Of a stretch of 46,600 bases of DNA, positions 1-11,580 are shown one piece after another; the first letter of the stretch is position 1; every line of letters begins with the position of its first letter. The notes under the pieces are model-generated. The model was not told the origin of the DNA and ran no database searches. It saw only the letters and a program-made list of their open reading frames with translations. A program made the position numbers and the translations under genes. Source of the DNA: an uncultured Alphaproteobacteria bacterium (lineage in GTDB: Bacteria > Pseudomonadota > Alphaproteobacteria > Rhizobiales > JACESI01); contig CALHLB010000128.1 in NCBI GenBank assembly GCA_938034375.1, positions 1 to 46,600 on the forward strand. Reading direction: 5' to 3'.

Positions 1-627
1 AGAGACGATATTGATGAGGGCTTAATGGCTCTTCAGGCGATGGATCCCCGACTTATTGCGATTGTCGCAGAGGCTGGGGAGGTGCCTTTACGGCGCCGTG
101 AAGCTAACCTTTCCAACCTCTTTCGTATTGTTGTCTCTCAACAACTATCTGTGCAAAGTGCCGCTTCTATCTGGCAACGTTTTAATTCTTCCTTTGATAC
201 GCATAATGCAAAGGCACTTTTAGTGGCCGATGAAAAGGCGTTGCGCGGTGTTGGGCTTTCTCGTCCGAAAGTCAAAACGATTAGGGCAATTTGTGAGGCG
301 GTTTTTGAAGACAGGCTCGATTGTAGAACCCTTTCTGCTTTGTCGCGTGAGGATGTGGTTGAAAAGCTTACTTCCGTTCATGGTGTTGGGCCTTGGACAG
401 CTGAAATTTTTCTTTTATTCTGTATTGGCGATGCGGATATTTTTCCTCTTGGGGATATTGCCCTACAGCAAGCAGTGATGGATGGGTGGGGCCTTTCAGA
501 GCGTCCAAAAGGAGATGCTTTGAAAGCTATTTCTGATCAATGGTCACCATGGCGTGGGGTTGCAGCCCGTCTATTATGGGCTTATTACGGAAAAAAACGA
601 GAAAATAAAAATGTTTTGCCTGTTTGA
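1..627 (+). CDS. DNA-3-methyladenine glycosylase II (AlkA/HhH-GPD family), 5' end truncated by window edge
   Basis: Frame open to base 1 (RDDIDEGLMALQAMDPRL); HhH-GPD segment LTSVHGVGPWTAEIFLLF...D.FPLGDIALQQA. Confidence 0.88.
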   Translation, partial: RDDIDEGLMALQAMDPRLIAIVAEAGEVPLRRREANLSNLFRIVVSQQLSVQSAASIWQRFNSSFDTHNAKALLVADEKALRGVGLSRPKVKTIRAICEAVFEDRLDCRTLSALSREDVVEKLTSVHGVGPWTAEIFLLFCIGDADIFPLGDIALQQAVMDGWGLSERPKGDALKAISDQWSPWRGVAARLLWAYYGKKRENKNVLPV

Positions 628-653
628 TCTGTTCCATTGATTTGAAAGGAAAT

Positions 654-1328
654 ATGATGCCTCATGCCCCCCTTAAAGCTGTGCGATTAGAAGCAAAAGC
701 AGGTAAGACGCAAAGCCTTGTTATTTTGGCTCATGGTTATGGTGCTAATGGGGATGATTTGTTTGATTTGGCCCAACAATGGGCGCCAGATTTTCCCTTT
801 ACAACATTTTTAAGTGTGCATGCTCCGGAGGCGTGTCCCATGGCGCCTGGTGGTTTGCAATGGTTCCCACTTACGATTAATCAGGGTGGTTTGCGTAACC
901 CTGATGAATATTGGAACGGTGTATGCCATGCGGAAAAGGCGTTGCAAGATTTTATTGATAAAGAGCTGGCACATTATAATATTGATGAACGTTCATGTGT
1001 TCTTGTGGGCTTTTCGCAAGGCACAATGATGATGCTTCATTGTGGTTTGCGCCGTCTTAAAAAGCTTGCTGGTATTATTGGTTATAGTGGTGTTTTGGCC
1101 GGTTTTGAAAAACTGGGTGAGACATTAAGCAGTAAGCCGCCTATTTTACTTGTTCATGGGGCGATGGATCCTGTTGTTCCAGTTGAGGCCCTTCATCTTT
1201 CCAAAAAAGCAATGATAGAGCAAAATATTGAGGTTGAATGGCACATTAATGCTGATATTGGCCATACTATTGATCCGTTAGGCTTTTTATTGGGGCAAAA
1301 CTTTTTAAAGTGTGTTTTGATGAATTAA
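654..1328 (+). CDS. alpha/beta hydrolase, phospholipase/carboxylesterase family
   Basis: LVILAHGYGANGDDLFDLA, GFSQGTMMML nucleophile elbow, LLVHGAMDPVVPVEA, C-terminal GH; ATG at 654 preferred over the TTG at 624. Confidence 0.85.
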   Translation: MMPHAPLKAVRLEAKAGKTQSLVILAHGYGANGDDLFDLAQQWAPDFPFTTFLSVHAPEACPMAPGGLQWFPLTINQGGLRNPDEYWNGVCHAEKALQDFIDKELAHYNIDERSCVLVGFSQGTMMMLHCGLRRLKKLAGIIGYSGVLAGFEKLGETLSSKPPILLVHGAMDPVVPVEALHLSKKAMIEQNIEVEWHINADIGHTIDPLGFLLGQNFLKCVLMN

Positions 1329-1417
1329 AAGTCTTCTGTTTTAATTTGTGGAGCCTCTGACTTAAAAGCTTCACATCTTGCCGTTACCTCCTATTATTGT
1401 ATGAGGCTTATGCCTGA

Positions 1418-1996
1418 ATGACTTTATGGGAGAATATCTTGACGATACACGTCTCACCGGAAGCTCATCCAACCCTTGTACTCAATGCGGACTATCGTCC
1501 CTTGAGCTACTATCCCTTATCGCTTTGGTCTTGGCAGGATGCGATTAAGGCTGTTTTTCTTGATCGTGTTAATATTGTAAGTGAATATGATCTGGCTGTA
1601 AGAAGTCCTTCGCAATCTTTTCAAATTCCAAGCGTTGTTTCTTTAAAAAATTATGTGAAACCTGCTAAATATCCTTCTTTTACAAGGTTTAATGTTTTCT
1701 TACGAGACAAATTTGAATGCCAATATTGCGGCGCGTCTGCTGACTTGACTTTTGATCATTTGATACCCCGCTCAAAAGGAGGGCAGACAACATGGGAAAA
1801 TGTTATTACTGCCTGCTCGCCTTGTAATTTGAGAAAAGGAAATCATTTTGCTGAAGATATTGGGATGCCTCCGATGACAAGGCCATACCAGCCCACGGTA
1901 TTTGATTTGCACAATAATGGTCGGCTTTTCCCGCCGAATCACCTGCATGAAAGCTGGATGGATTATCTTTATTGGGACGCTGAGCTGGAGCCGTAA
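1418..1996 (+). CDS. HNH endonuclease
   Basis: FECQYCGASADLTFDHLIPRSKGGQTTWENVITACSPCNLRKGN: two CxxC pairs plus DH motif. Confidence 0.9.
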   Translation: MTLWENILTIHVSPEAHPTLVLNADYRPLSYYPLSLWSWQDAIKAVFLDRVNIVSEYDLAVRSPSQSFQIPSVVSLKNYVKPAKYPSFTRFNVFLRDKFECQYCGASADLTFDHLIPRSKGGQTTWENVITACSPCNLRKGNHFAEDIGMPPMTRPYQPTVFDLHNNGRLFPPNHLHESWMDYLYWDAELEP

Positions 1997-2012
1997 GGTA
2001 TTCTCTTGATTG

Positions 2013-2270
2013 TTATTGGGCGGTTATATTAAGTGCTAAAGCGTGAACGGTTTTTAACTCTTCGGTTAAAACTTCATTGACAGCGCGATGTTGAGCAAGG
2101 CGCGCTTTCCCTTTCAAGCTTGAGGCGGTCATTTTAACGCGAAAATGGCTTTCGCCTTCAGGTCGGTGGCCGGCATGGCCTGCATGAAGATGGGATTCGT
2201 CAATCACTTCCAATATTTCAGGCTTAAAGGTGTCTTGCAATCTTTGTTCAATTATTTGTTTCATCGACAT
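2013..2270 (-). CDS. BolA family protein
   Basis: IEQRLQDTFKPEILEVIDESHLHAGHAG...ESHFRVKMTASSLKGKARLAQHRAVNEVL. Confidence 0.9.
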   Translation of the reverse strand: MSMKQIIEQRLQDTFKPEILEVIDESHLHAGHAGHRPEGESHFRVKMTASSLKGKARLAQHRAVNEVLTEELKTVHALALNITAQ

Positions 2271-2425
2271 AGGGAATTCCTTGTTGTTCTTTTTGTATTT
2301 ATAAAACTACACATTTTGATGAAAGTGGCTATAATGTTGCGTCACTATTTGCAAGATTTGTTATTTAGGCCTATACCGTTTTTCTTGCAGAGATAACATT
2401 CTTAAATACAGGTTTATAATTCATC

Positions 2426-3049
2426 ATGCCAGCCAAGCCTTCCCTTTTTGATTCCATTCGCATTAAACCTCAGAAAGAGGCGGAAGCAGCGAAAAAGGGT
2501 GAAAGAATCTGTGAATGGGAAGGGTGTAGCAAAAAAGCAGAACATAAAGCGCCAAGAGGGCGTAATCGCGAAAATGATTATGTTTGGTATTGTGCTGAAC
2601 ATGTGCGGGAATATAACAAAAATTACAATTATTTTTCCGGTATGGATGATGATTCTATAGCAAAATACCAAAAAGCGTCTTCTACGGGGCATAGACCGAC
2701 ATGGGAAATGGGTGTCAATTCGTGGAGCGATAAGGTGAAAACGGCTAGTGGTGGTGTCCCTGGCAGTAAGCCATGGCTGCATAGGGCAAAAGATCCTCAT
2801 GGTGTTTTCTCAGAGCAGGAAAATGCACAAACAATACGCCGTCGCAAGTTAAAGCGCCTTGAAAAGCAGAGTCTTGATATGCTGAGTTTGCATGAAGAGG
2901 CGACATCAAAAGAAATTAAGTCCAAATATAAGCAGCTTGTTAAAATTCATCACCCAGATGCCAATGGTGGGGATAGATCATCTGAAGATCGTTTGCGAGA
3001 AATTATTCAGGCCTATAATTTTCTTAAATCTGCTGGCTTTACAGATTAG
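2426..3049 (+). CDS. J-domain protein with N-terminal Cys-containing segment and C-terminal DnaJ domain
   Basis: C-terminal YKQLVKIHHPDANGGDRSSEDRLREIIQAYNFLK with HPD; N-terminal CEWEGCSKKAEHK...WYCAEHVREYNKNYNYF. Confidence 0.88.
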   Translation: MPAKPSLFDSIRIKPQKEAEAAKKGERICEWEGCSKKAEHKAPRGRNRENDYVWYCAEHVREYNKNYNYFSGMDDDSIAKYQKASSTGHRPTWEMGVNSWSDKVKTASGGVPGSKPWLHRAKDPHGVFSEQENAQTIRRRKLKRLEKQSLDMLSLHEEATSKEIKSKYKQLVKIHHPDANGGDRSSEDRLREIIQAYNFLKSAGFTD

Positions 3050-3170
3050 TTTATTGTCGATAAACATTTTGCTGAATTGAGAGTGAAATGGCGATTTTAT
3101 GGGAGGCGTTGAAAAACTTCGTGACCAAGATTTGGGATTGAAATTTTTAAACGGCGATCGACTTTTTACA

Positions 3171-3221
3171 GATATAGTTAAACCACTTTAAAGTGATTAA
3201 GCGGTTTAACTATATCTTTTT
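3171..3221 (+). terminator. Rho-independent-terminator-like hairpin inside repeat copy A
   Basis: Perfect 14-bp arms GATATAGTTAAACC (3171-3184) / GGTTTAACTATATC (3203-3216) followed by TTTTT; downstream of the dnaJ-like CDS but AT-rich stem. Confidence 0.5.
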
Positions 3222-3290
3222 GTTTACGCTCATCTTTTCTTTTAAAATGAAGATCATTTTAAAAGGATTACGCTATATAACTATTGTAAC
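3171..3290 (-). repeat. Interspersed ~110-bp repeat, copy A (inverted orientation)
   Basis: Reverse complement TATATAGCGTAATCCTTTTAAAATGATCTTCATTTTAAAAGAAAAGATGAGCGTAAACAAAAAGATATAGTTAAACC...AATCACTTTAAAGTGGTTTAACTATATC; aligns with 16366 and 40228 copies. Confidence 0.88.
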
Positions 3291-3297
3291 ATGGACA

Positions 3298-3323
3298 GCT
3301 CCTTTAATTATAAGGAGCGGAGG
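3298..3323 (+). promoter_or_regulatory. Hairpin abutting the cobS Shine-Dalgarno
   Basis: GCTCCTT (3298-3304) TAATTAT AAGGAGC (3312-3318), then GGAGG (3319-3323), ATG at 3330. Confidence 0.55.
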
Positions 3324-3329
3324 TTGATA

Positions 3330-4316
3330 ATGAACGATATGACACCGTCTCAAACAGGTCTTCCAGATATTAAGGTTTCTGTGCGTGAGGTTTTTGGCTT
3401 CGATAGCGATATGATGGTTCCCGCTTACCGGGAAGTCAATGAATATGTTCCGGAAGTTGATCCTGATTATCTTTTTGATAAACAAACGACCCTTGCTATT
3501 CTGGCAGGTTTTGCCTTTAACCGCCGTGTTATGATTTCAGGGTTTCACGGGACAGGTAAATCCACCCATGTTGAACAAGTAGCCGCACGCCTTAACTGGC
3601 CTTTGGTGCGCGTTAATCTTGACAGTCACATCAGCCGCATTGACTTGATTGGCAAGGATGCCATTGTTTTGAAAGACGGTAAGCAAGTGACCGAATTCCG
3701 CGATGGTATTTTGCCATGGGCATTACAGAATAATGTTGCGATTGTTTTTGATGAATATGATGCAGGGCGCGCTGATGTTATGTTTGTCATCCAGCGTGTT
3801 TTGGAAAAATCCGGTAAATTAACACTGCTTGACCAAAACCGTGTTATCACACCGCATCCAGCCTTTAGAATTTTTGCAACGTCAAATACCATTGGCTTGG
3901 GGGATACGTCTGGCCTTTATCATGGCACCCAGCAATTAAACCAAGGCCAGATGGACCGCTGGTCAATTGTTACTACATTAAATTACCTTCCACATGATAA
4001 GGAAGTTGACATTATTCAGGCAAAATCTCCCCGCTATGGCTTTGAAGAAGAACGCGGGACTGTTTCAAAAATGGTACGGGTGGCTGATTTGACCCGTAAT
4101 GCCTTTATGAATGGGGATATTTCAACGGTTATGAGCCCGCGTACAGTTTTAACATGGGCGGAAAATGCTGAAATTTTCAATGATATCGGTTTTGCTTTCC
4201 GAATCACATTCCTAAATAAATGTGATGAGTTGGAACGACCTTATATTGCTGAATTCTATCAGCGTTGTTTTGGTGAGGAATTACCTGAATCTGCTGTTAA
4301 CCTTGTTATGGCATAG
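3330..4316 (+). CDS. cobS: cobaltochelatase AAA+ subunit CobS
   Basis: [40 protein letters not shown], Walker [42 protein letters not shown] at 3330 follows GGAGG. Confidence 0.95.
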   Translation: MNDMTPSQTGLPDIKVSVREVFGFDSDMMVPAYREVNEYVPEVDPDYLFDKQTTLAILAGFAFNRRVMISGFHGTGKSTHVEQVAARLNWPLVRVNLDSHISRIDLIGKDAIVLKDGKQVTEFRDGILPWALQNNVAIVFDEYDAGRADVMFVIQRVLEKSGKLTLLDQNRVITPHPAFRIFATSNTIGLGDTSGLYHGTQQLNQGQMDRWSIVTTLNYLPHDKEVDIIQAKSPRYGFEEERGTVSKMVRVADLTRNAFMNGDISTVMSPRTVLTWAENAEIFNDIGFAFRITFLNKCDELERPYIAEFYQRCFGEELPESAVNLVMA

Positions 4317-4328
4317 GGGCCTTGCCCA

Positions 4329-6305
4329 ATGGCATATTCACCAAAACAAAAAACGCCTATGGGGCAAAAGCAAAAGGGCTTAAAAGGTGTTGCTCCAAAC
4401 GAGATTTTTAAAAAATCTGTTGCTGGATGTTTGCGCGCTATTTCAGGTGATGAAATGGATGTTAATTTCGCGCATGATCGCCCCTCCCTTTCAGGCGATA
4501 CTGCAAGATTGCCTGAACCACCGCGTAAAATGTCGGCAAAAGATATTGCTGTTACGCGAGGTCTTGCAGATTCCATGTCTCTTCGTAAAGCGTGCCATGA
4601 TGCAAAAATCCACCGGGCTAATAAGCCCCAAGGTCAAACAGGGCAAGCCGTTTTTGATGCTGTGGAACAGGCGCGCATTGAAACATTAGGTGCTGTGCGG
4701 ATGCCTGGCATGGTTCCAAACCTTAATGCGATGCTTGAAGAAAAGTATCAAAAAAGTGAACTTTCAGAAGTGCAATCTAGGGAAGATGCGCCACTGGAAG
4801 ATGCTTTAGCCCTTATTATGCGGGAACGGTTGAGTGGCATTGAAGTGCCTGAAAGTGCAAAACAGCTCGTTGATTTTTGGCGCCCACTTGTTGAAGAAAA
4901 GGCCGGCGAAACTCTTGATCAATTAGGTGCTTGTATTGACAATCAGTCAAAATTTGCAACGGGCGTGCGCGATTTGTTGATCTCGCTTGATATGGAAGAT
5001 GAGTTTGGGGAAGATGACAGCTCTTTTGATCAGGATAATGACGATGAGCAAGATGATATTGCAAACGAAAATAATGATGAGAATGATGGGCGTCAAGATC
5101 AGGCCGATGCAGAAGAGCAGGGGGAGCCTGAAGTAAGTGATGCAACGGGAGAGGAGCAAGATGCCGGTGAGACGGAAATGAGTGAAACCTATTCCGATGA
5201 TCTTTTTGATGAAGATTTTGGTGATTTTGATGAAAATGAAGGAGAGGCTCCACGTCCAGACCATAATTTTTCCAATGAACCACCAACTATAGATTATAAA
5301 ATCTATAGTGGTGAGTTTGATGAGACGATTGGTGCTGAAGAGCTTTGCGATGGGGAAGAATTGGACCGTTTGCGGGCCTTTCTTGATAAGCAATTAAACC
5401 AGATGCATGGTGTGGTGGCCAAATTGGCTAATCGTTTACAACGGCGCCTCCTTGCCCAGCAAAATCGGGGGTGGGATTTTGATCTGGAAGAAGGTGTTCT
5501 TGATACTGCGCGCTTAGTGCGGGTTGTGACAGATCCGATGCAGCCGCTTTCTTTTAAAGCTGAGCGGGATACAGAATTTCGCGATACTGTTGTAACATTA
5601 TTGCTTGATAATTCCGGTTCTATGCGGGGGCGTCCAATTACCGTTGCTGCCGTTTGTGCCGATATTTTGGCCCGTACACTTGAACGGTGTGGCGTTAAGG
5701 TTGAAATTTTGGGTTTCACTACAAAAGCATGGAAAGGCGGGCAAGCACGTGAAAAATGGTTGCAGGCTGGTAAGACAGCCTGCCCTGGACGCTTGAATGA
5801 CCTGCGCCATATTATTTATAAAGCAGCCGATGCCCCATGGCGGCGGGCAAGGAGCAATCTTAGTTTGATGATGCGGGAAGGCTTGCTTAAAGAAAATATT
5901 GATGGTGAGGCTCTTTTGTGGGCGCATAACCGGCTCATTGCAAGGCCTGAACACCGTAAAATATTGATGATGATTTCGGATGGCGCTCCGGTTGATGATT
6001 CAACCTTGTCGGTTAATCCTGGTAATTATCTTGAAAAGCATCTGCGCGCCGTAATTGAGGAGATTGAAGGCCGTTCACCGGTTGAGCTTTTGGCCATTGG
6101 TATTGGCCATGATGTGACACGGTATTACAAGCGGGCTGTTACGATTGTTGATGCAGAAGAACTTGCAGGCGCAATGACGGATAAACTAGCAGAATTATTT
6201 GAAGAAAGTAATGGTTTTGATGGTCGTCAAACGCGTTCGCCGATTGCTGTTCCCCCTTCTGGTGACGGCAAGGCAGCAACGATGAAAAGGCCTGCAAAAA
6301 CGTGA
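4329..6305 (+). CDS. cobT: cobaltochelatase subunit CobT
   Basis: Acidic linker ([16 protein letters not shown]...), C-terminal VWA domain [14 protein letters not shown] (MIDAS), directly downstream of cobS. Confidence 0.95.
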   Translation: MAYSPKQKTPMGQKQKGLKGVAPNEIFKKSVAGCLRAISGDEMDVNFAHDRPSLSGDTARLPEPPRKMSAKDIAVTRGLADSMSLRKACHDAKIHRANKPQGQTGQAVFDAVEQARIETLGAVRMPGMVPNLNAMLEEKYQKSELSEVQSREDAPLEDALALIMRERLSGIEVPESAKQLVDFWRPLVEEKAGETLDQLGACIDNQSKFATGVRDLLISLDMEDEFGEDDSSFDQDNDDEQDDIANENNDENDGRQDQADAEEQGEPEVSDATGEEQDAGETEMSETYSDDLFDEDFGDFDENEGEAPRPDHNFSNEPPTIDYKIYSGEFDETIGAEELCDGEELDRLRAFLDKQLNQMHGVVAKLANRLQRRLLAQQNRGWDFDLEEGVLDTARLVRVVTDPMQPLSFKAERDTEFRDTVVTLLLDNSGSMRGRPITVAAVCADILARTLERCGVKVEILGFTTKAWKGGQAREKWLQAGKTACPGRLNDLRHIIYKAADAPWRRARSNLSLMMREGLLKENIDGEALLWAHNRLIARPEHRKILMMISDGAPVDDSTLSVNPGNYLEKHLRAVIEEIEGRSPVELLAIGIGHDVTRYYKRAVTIVDAEELAGAMTDKLAELFEESNGFDGRQTRSPIAVPPSGDGKAATMKRPAKT

Positions 6306-7327
6306 GGACGTTTTGTTACTTTTTATCGGCCCTTCTTTTTATCTTGACTGTTTCAGGTGGTTCAGGGGCTACACAGGCTGATGAAAGTGTTGTTTCTATT
6401 AAGGGAACATCGTTTAAAGATTTTTATCCGGCAGATGCAGCTAAACGGCAATTTGGTTCCCTTAATTTTAAAGGCGGAACTTATCTATTTTCTACTAACC
6501 GCCAATTTGGAGGGTTTTCAGGGCTTCATATTCTGGATGGGGGGAGGCGCTTGCTTGCCGTTTCTGATACGGGCAACTGGTTGAAGGCCGATATTAAGCG
6601 CGGTACGGATGGTGCTATCCATGGTCTTGATAACGGGAAAATGGGGCCACTTTATTCCGGTAAAGGTCCACGACATAAGGCACCTAAATATTTTGTTGAT
6701 GCAGAGGCCCTTGTCGTTTCAAAGGATGAAGCCTTTATTGCTTATGAATCGATAAACGAAATTGCACGTTATAACCTGAAGCATGAACAACCCTTTTTAC
6801 ATCCTGAACTTTTAAAACTTCCAAGTGGTGTGGATAAGGTAAGTTCAACCAAGGGCTTGGAAGCCTTGGCTCTTGGCAGAGAGAAAAGTGCTCTTTCGGG
6901 CCATCTTGTTGCAATATCCGAACGGGGTAAAAATCGGCGCGATGCCTCCTTTGGTTGGATTGTAAAACCTGATGGCCCTTCTGAAAAAGAAGGTTTTTTT
7001 CGTGTCGCACGCGATAATTTATTTGATATTACAGATGCTATTTTTTTAAAAAATGGTAATCTTCTTTTGCTTGAAAGACGGTTTACCATTGCTGATGGCG
7101 TGGCGATGCGGTTTCGTGAAATTGAAGCGCAAAATATCGTAAAAGGTGCTCATTTAAAGGGGAATATTATCATGCAAGCGGATTTTACCTATCGACTTGA
7201 TAATATGGAAGGTCTTTCTTTATATGAGAATGGGCAAGGTGAAATGATTTTGGCTGTTATATCCGATGACAATCATTCTCTTTTGCAGCGAACTATTTTA
7301 ATGGAATTTGTTCTGGAAAAAGAATAA
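6302..7327 (+). CDS. esterase-like activity of phytase family protein, secreted
   Basis: N-terminal signal peptide; [45 protein letters not shown]; 4-bp GTGA overlap with cobT. Confidence 0.75.
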   Translation: MRTFCYFLSALLFILTVSGGSGATQADESVVSIKGTSFKDFYPADAAKRQFGSLNFKGGTYLFSTNRQFGGFSGLHILDGGRRLLAVSDTGNWLKADIKRGTDGAIHGLDNGKMGPLYSGKGPRHKAPKYFVDAEALVVSKDEAFIAYESINEIARYNLKHEQPFLHPELLKLPSGVDKVSSTKGLEALALGREKSALSGHLVAISERGKNRRDASFGWIVKPDGPSEKEGFFRVARDNLFDITDAIFLKNGNLLLLERRFTIADGVAMRFREIEAQNIVKGAHLKGNIIMQADFTYRLDNMEGLSLYENGQGEMILAVISDDNHSLLQRTILMEFVLEKE

Positions 7328-7397
7328 TTTCAAAGCTTTTTTTCAGATTTGCTTTATCCTATTTTTGATAAAGTTTTGCAGCAAACGCTGGGTATGA

Positions 7398-8021
7398 ATG
7401 GAGAAAAAGATGCCTTTTTTGATTTTAGTCGTTTTCAGCCTGCTATTTAGTGTTCCCTCTTATGCTAACAGTCCACATCCGCGTGAAAATCCTCTTAAAT
7501 CTGAAGGAATAACATTAGGGCTTGCACAGGAGGCGACTGCAAATTTACAAAAAGAATTTACGCTTGAAGGTTTTTTTGCCGGTGAAACGATAGCTAAAGG
7601 ACAGATTTTTTCAAAATTGGCAGGAGCTGGCCGTTCTTTCCAGATGACAACAAAAGGCTCTTGGGACGGGGAAGTGCTCACTTTACAGGAAAAATACATT
7701 TATGCCAGCGGTGTTGAAAAGCGTCTTTGGTCTTTTAAAAAAATAGGTAAAAGCCGGTATCTTGTTGAAAGTGAAGAAATTTTGCAACCTTCAGAATTGA
7801 TTATTGAAGGGCGCGTTGCAAAGCTTGAATATAAAAAGAAAATTCCTCGTGGAGGGGGGAAGAAGCCCGTCAAGGTTACTTTTAAGGAAGAATGGATTTT
7901 CAAACCAAATGGTGTCCTTGAAAGTCGTACCGAGCTTAAAAAACTTTTTCGGGTGGGGCGGGAAGCGATTAATTTTGTACGTCTTGAAAATAAGGAAAGC
8001 CTGAAAGCACCAGGTTTTTAA
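7398..8021 (+). CDS. DUF3833-like exported protein
   Basis: Signal peptide followed by LEGFFAGETIAKGQIFSKLAGAGRSFQMTTKGSWDGEVLTLQEKYIYASG. Confidence 0.6.
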   Translation: MEKKMPFLILVVFSLLFSVPSYANSPHPRENPLKSEGITLGLAQEATANLQKEFTLEGFFAGETIAKGQIFSKLAGAGRSFQMTTKGSWDGEVLTLQEKYIYASGVEKRLWSFKKIGKSRYLVESEEILQPSELIIEGRVAKLEYKKKIPRGGGKKPVKVTFKEEWIFKPNGVLESRTELKKLFRVGREAINFVRLENKESLKAPGF

Positions 8022-8036
8022 AGCATAAATTCATAA

Positions 8037-9119
<1,083 letters not shown>

Positions 9120-10256
9120 ATGACGGATTTTTCAACTTTCAAACGGCTTGTCATAAAAGTGGGTTCTGCTCTTCTTGTGGATTATGAAAGCGGGACATTG
9201 AGGTCCAATTGGCTTTCTTCCCTCGTGGAAGATATTGCCAGATTAAAAAAACAGGGTCTTGATATAATAGTTGTTTCCAGTGGCTCCATTGCCCTTGGTC
9301 GCCAGATGCTTTCTCTTCCTCACGGTGTTTTGAAACTGGAAGAAAGCCAAGCAGCGGCCAGTGTTGGCCAAGTTGCCCTTGCGCCTGCATGGGCCAAATT
9401 TCTAGAATATCATGATATAAAGACCGGGCAAATTCTTCTAACGCTTGAAGATACAGAAGCAAGGCGGCGTTATTTAAATGCGCGTGCAACCCTTGAGACG
9501 CTTTTAAAATATGGAGCGGTGCCGGTTATTAATGAGAATGATACGGTTGCAACAGCTGAAATTCGTTACGGCGATAATGATAGGCTAGCTGCCCGTGTTG
9601 CGATGATGGCAGGAGCAGATTGTCTGGTTCTTCTTTCTGATATTGATGGGCTTTATGATTGCCCGCCATCACAAAATCCGGATGCTCGCCATATTGATAT
9701 TGTTGAAGCGATTACTCCGGAAATTGAGGCAATGGCAGGAATTAGCGGGACAACCTTTGCTTCTGGTGGTATGATTACAAAAATTGCGGCCGCTAAAATG
9801 GCCATTAAAAGTGGGACCTCCATGATAATTGCTTCAGGACGTGAGGATCACCCTTTATCTGCCATTCAAGAAGGCGCCCGCCATACACTGTTTTTAGCCA
9901 GTGAAAACCCTGTAGCTGCGCGTAAAAGGTGGATTTTAGGTCATCTTCAGGCAACTGGAACGCTTATTCTTGATGAAGGGGCTGTTCAAGCTTTATTGAA
10001 AGGCAATAGTCTTTTACCGGCAGGAGTTAGTCATATTGACGGTTTTTTTCAAAGGGGGGATGCGGTTTGTCTTTTAACTGCATCGGGTGAGGAAATTGGA
10101 CGAGGTCTTGTTTCTTATGATTTTAATGAAGCGCAAAAAATAATCGGGCAGAAATCATCTGATATTGAAAGCCTTTTGGGCTATGTTGGGCGTTCTGCCA
10201 TGGTACACCGCGATGATATGGCCTTACACGATAGAAATGATTATAATGCGCTTTGA
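9120..10256 (+). CDS. proB: glutamate 5-kinase
   Basis: KRLVIKVGSALLVD, VVSSGSIALGR, INENDTVAT.EIRYGDNDRLAARVA, C-terminal PUA-like region. Confidence 0.97.
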   Translation: MTDFSTFKRLVIKVGSALLVDYESGTLRSNWLSSLVEDIARLKKQGLDIIVVSSGSIALGRQMLSLPHGVLKLEESQAAASVGQVALAPAWAKFLEYHDIKTGQILLTLEDTEARRRYLNARATLETLLKYGAVPVINENDTVATAEIRYGDNDRLAARVAMMAGADCLVLLSDIDGLYDCPPSQNPDARHIDIVEAITPEIEAMAGISGTTFASGGMITKIAAAKMAIKSGTSMIIASGREDHPLSAIQEGARHTLFLASENPVAARKRWILGHLQATGTLILDEGAVQALLKGNSLLPAGVSHIDGFFQRGDAVCLLTASGEEIGRGLVSYDFNEAQKIIGQKSSDIESLLGYVGRSAMVHRDDMALHDRNDYNAL

Positions 10257-10277
10257 TGATAATAAAAGGTTTTTAAA

Positions 10278-11573
10278 ATGGTAGAACTTGCTGCACATCA
10301 GACCTATGGAAATGAAGTAAATGTTGCTGAAACTATGCAGGAAATGGGCAAGGTTGCACAACAAGCAGCCCGCATTTTGGCCACGGCAACCAGTGAGCAA
10401 AAAGATAAGGCACTGTTACAGGCGGCAAAAGCAATTCGTGAGCATGAAGAAGTCATTCTTAAAGCTAATCTTAAAGACCTTGAAGCTGGACAAGAAAAAA
10501 AACTTTCTGCCTCCTTTATAGACAGGCTTGAACTGAATACACAACGCTTGAAAAATATTGCCAAAGGTTTGGAAGATATTGCAAAACTGGATGATCCAGT
10601 TGGTACTTTTTTGGCCGAATGGGAGCGCCCCAATGGGCTTCAAATCAAGCGCATACGAACACCTTTAGGGGTTATTGGTGTTATTTTTGAAAGTCGCCCT
10701 AATGTTACGGCTGATGCAGGAGCGCTTTGTTTGAAAGCGGGCAATGCTGTTATTTTACGGAGCGGGTCTGATAGTTATCATTCGTCCCGCGCTATTCACG
10801 ATTGCCTTATTGCGGGCTTGAAAACAGCTGGTTTACCTGAGGGTGCAATACAAATTGTTCCCACAACGGATAGAGCCGCTGTAGGTGAGATGCTAACCGG
10901 ATTATCAGGGGCGATTGATGTGATTGTGCCGCGAGGCGGTAAAAGCCTTGTGGAGCGGGTGCAAAATGAAGCGCGGGTTCCCGTTTTTGCCCATCTTGAA
11001 GGGATTTGCCATATTTATGTTGATGGCGAAGCTGATTTGCAGAAGGCTATTGATATTGTCGTCAATTCAAAATTACGCCGTACAGGCATATGTGGTGCTG
11101 CTGAAACTTTGCTCATTGACAAGGCGCGAGAGGATTTTGTTGAGCCAATTTGTAAAGCGCTTGCAGATAAGGGCTGTGAAATTCGTGCCGATGAACGGGT
11201 ATCACGCCTGCTTTCTTTTGCCTCTCGTGCAGATGAGGAAGATTGGAAAACTGAATATTTGGAAGCAATTTTATCTGTTGCATTGGTGGATGGTATTTCG
11301 GGGGCGATTGACCATATTAACCGATATTCATCCAATCACACCGATGCTATTATTAGCGAAAATGAGGTAACAGCCCAACAGTTTTTCAATGAGGTTGATT
11401 CAGCGATCTTGCTACATAATGCCTCAACACAATTTGCCGATGGCGGTGAATTTGGTATGGGTGCTGAAATAGGCATTGCGACTGGAAAAATGCATGCGCG
11501 GGGGCCTGTGGGTGTTGAGCAATTGACAAGCTTTAAATATTGCGTTTCAGGTAACGGGCAAACAAGGGCCTGA
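10278..11573 (+). CDS. proA: glutamate-5-semialdehyde dehydrogenase
   Basis: [93 protein letters not shown]. Confidence 0.97.
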   Translation: MVELAAHQTYGNEVNVAETMQEMGKVAQQAARILATATSEQKDKALLQAAKAIREHEEVILKANLKDLEAGQEKKLSASFIDRLELNTQRLKNIAKGLEDIAKLDDPVGTFLAEWERPNGLQIKRIRTPLGVIGVIFESRPNVTADAGALCLKAGNAVILRSGSDSYHSSRAIHDCLIAGLKTAGLPEGAIQIVPTTDRAAVGEMLTGLSGAIDVIVPRGGKSLVERVQNEARVPVFAHLEGICHIYVDGEADLQKAIDIVVNSKLRRTGICGAAETLLIDKAREDFVEPICKALADKGCEIRADERVSRLLSFASRADEEDWKTEYLEAILSVALVDGISGAIDHINRYSSNHTDAIISENEVTAQQFFNEVDSAILLHNASTQFADGGEFGMGAEIGIATGKMHARGPVGVEQLTSFKYCVSGNGQTRA

Positions 11574-11580
11574 TTTCTAT

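Noticed and set aside
4816-5393. Overlapping minus-strand ORFs (156 aa and 148 aa) opposite cobT
   Set aside because: They lie antisense to the acidic Asp/Glu linker of cobT; their His/Leu/Ile-rich composition is an artefact of GAT/GAA codon runs read in reverse.
5303-5719. 138-aa minus-strand ORF inside cobT
   Set aside because: Fully antisense to the conserved CobT C-terminal region, low-complexity Ser/Arg-rich composition, no RBS or domain.
10304-10633. 109-aa minus-strand ORF in proA
   Set aside because: Shadow ORF of conserved ProA coding sequence.
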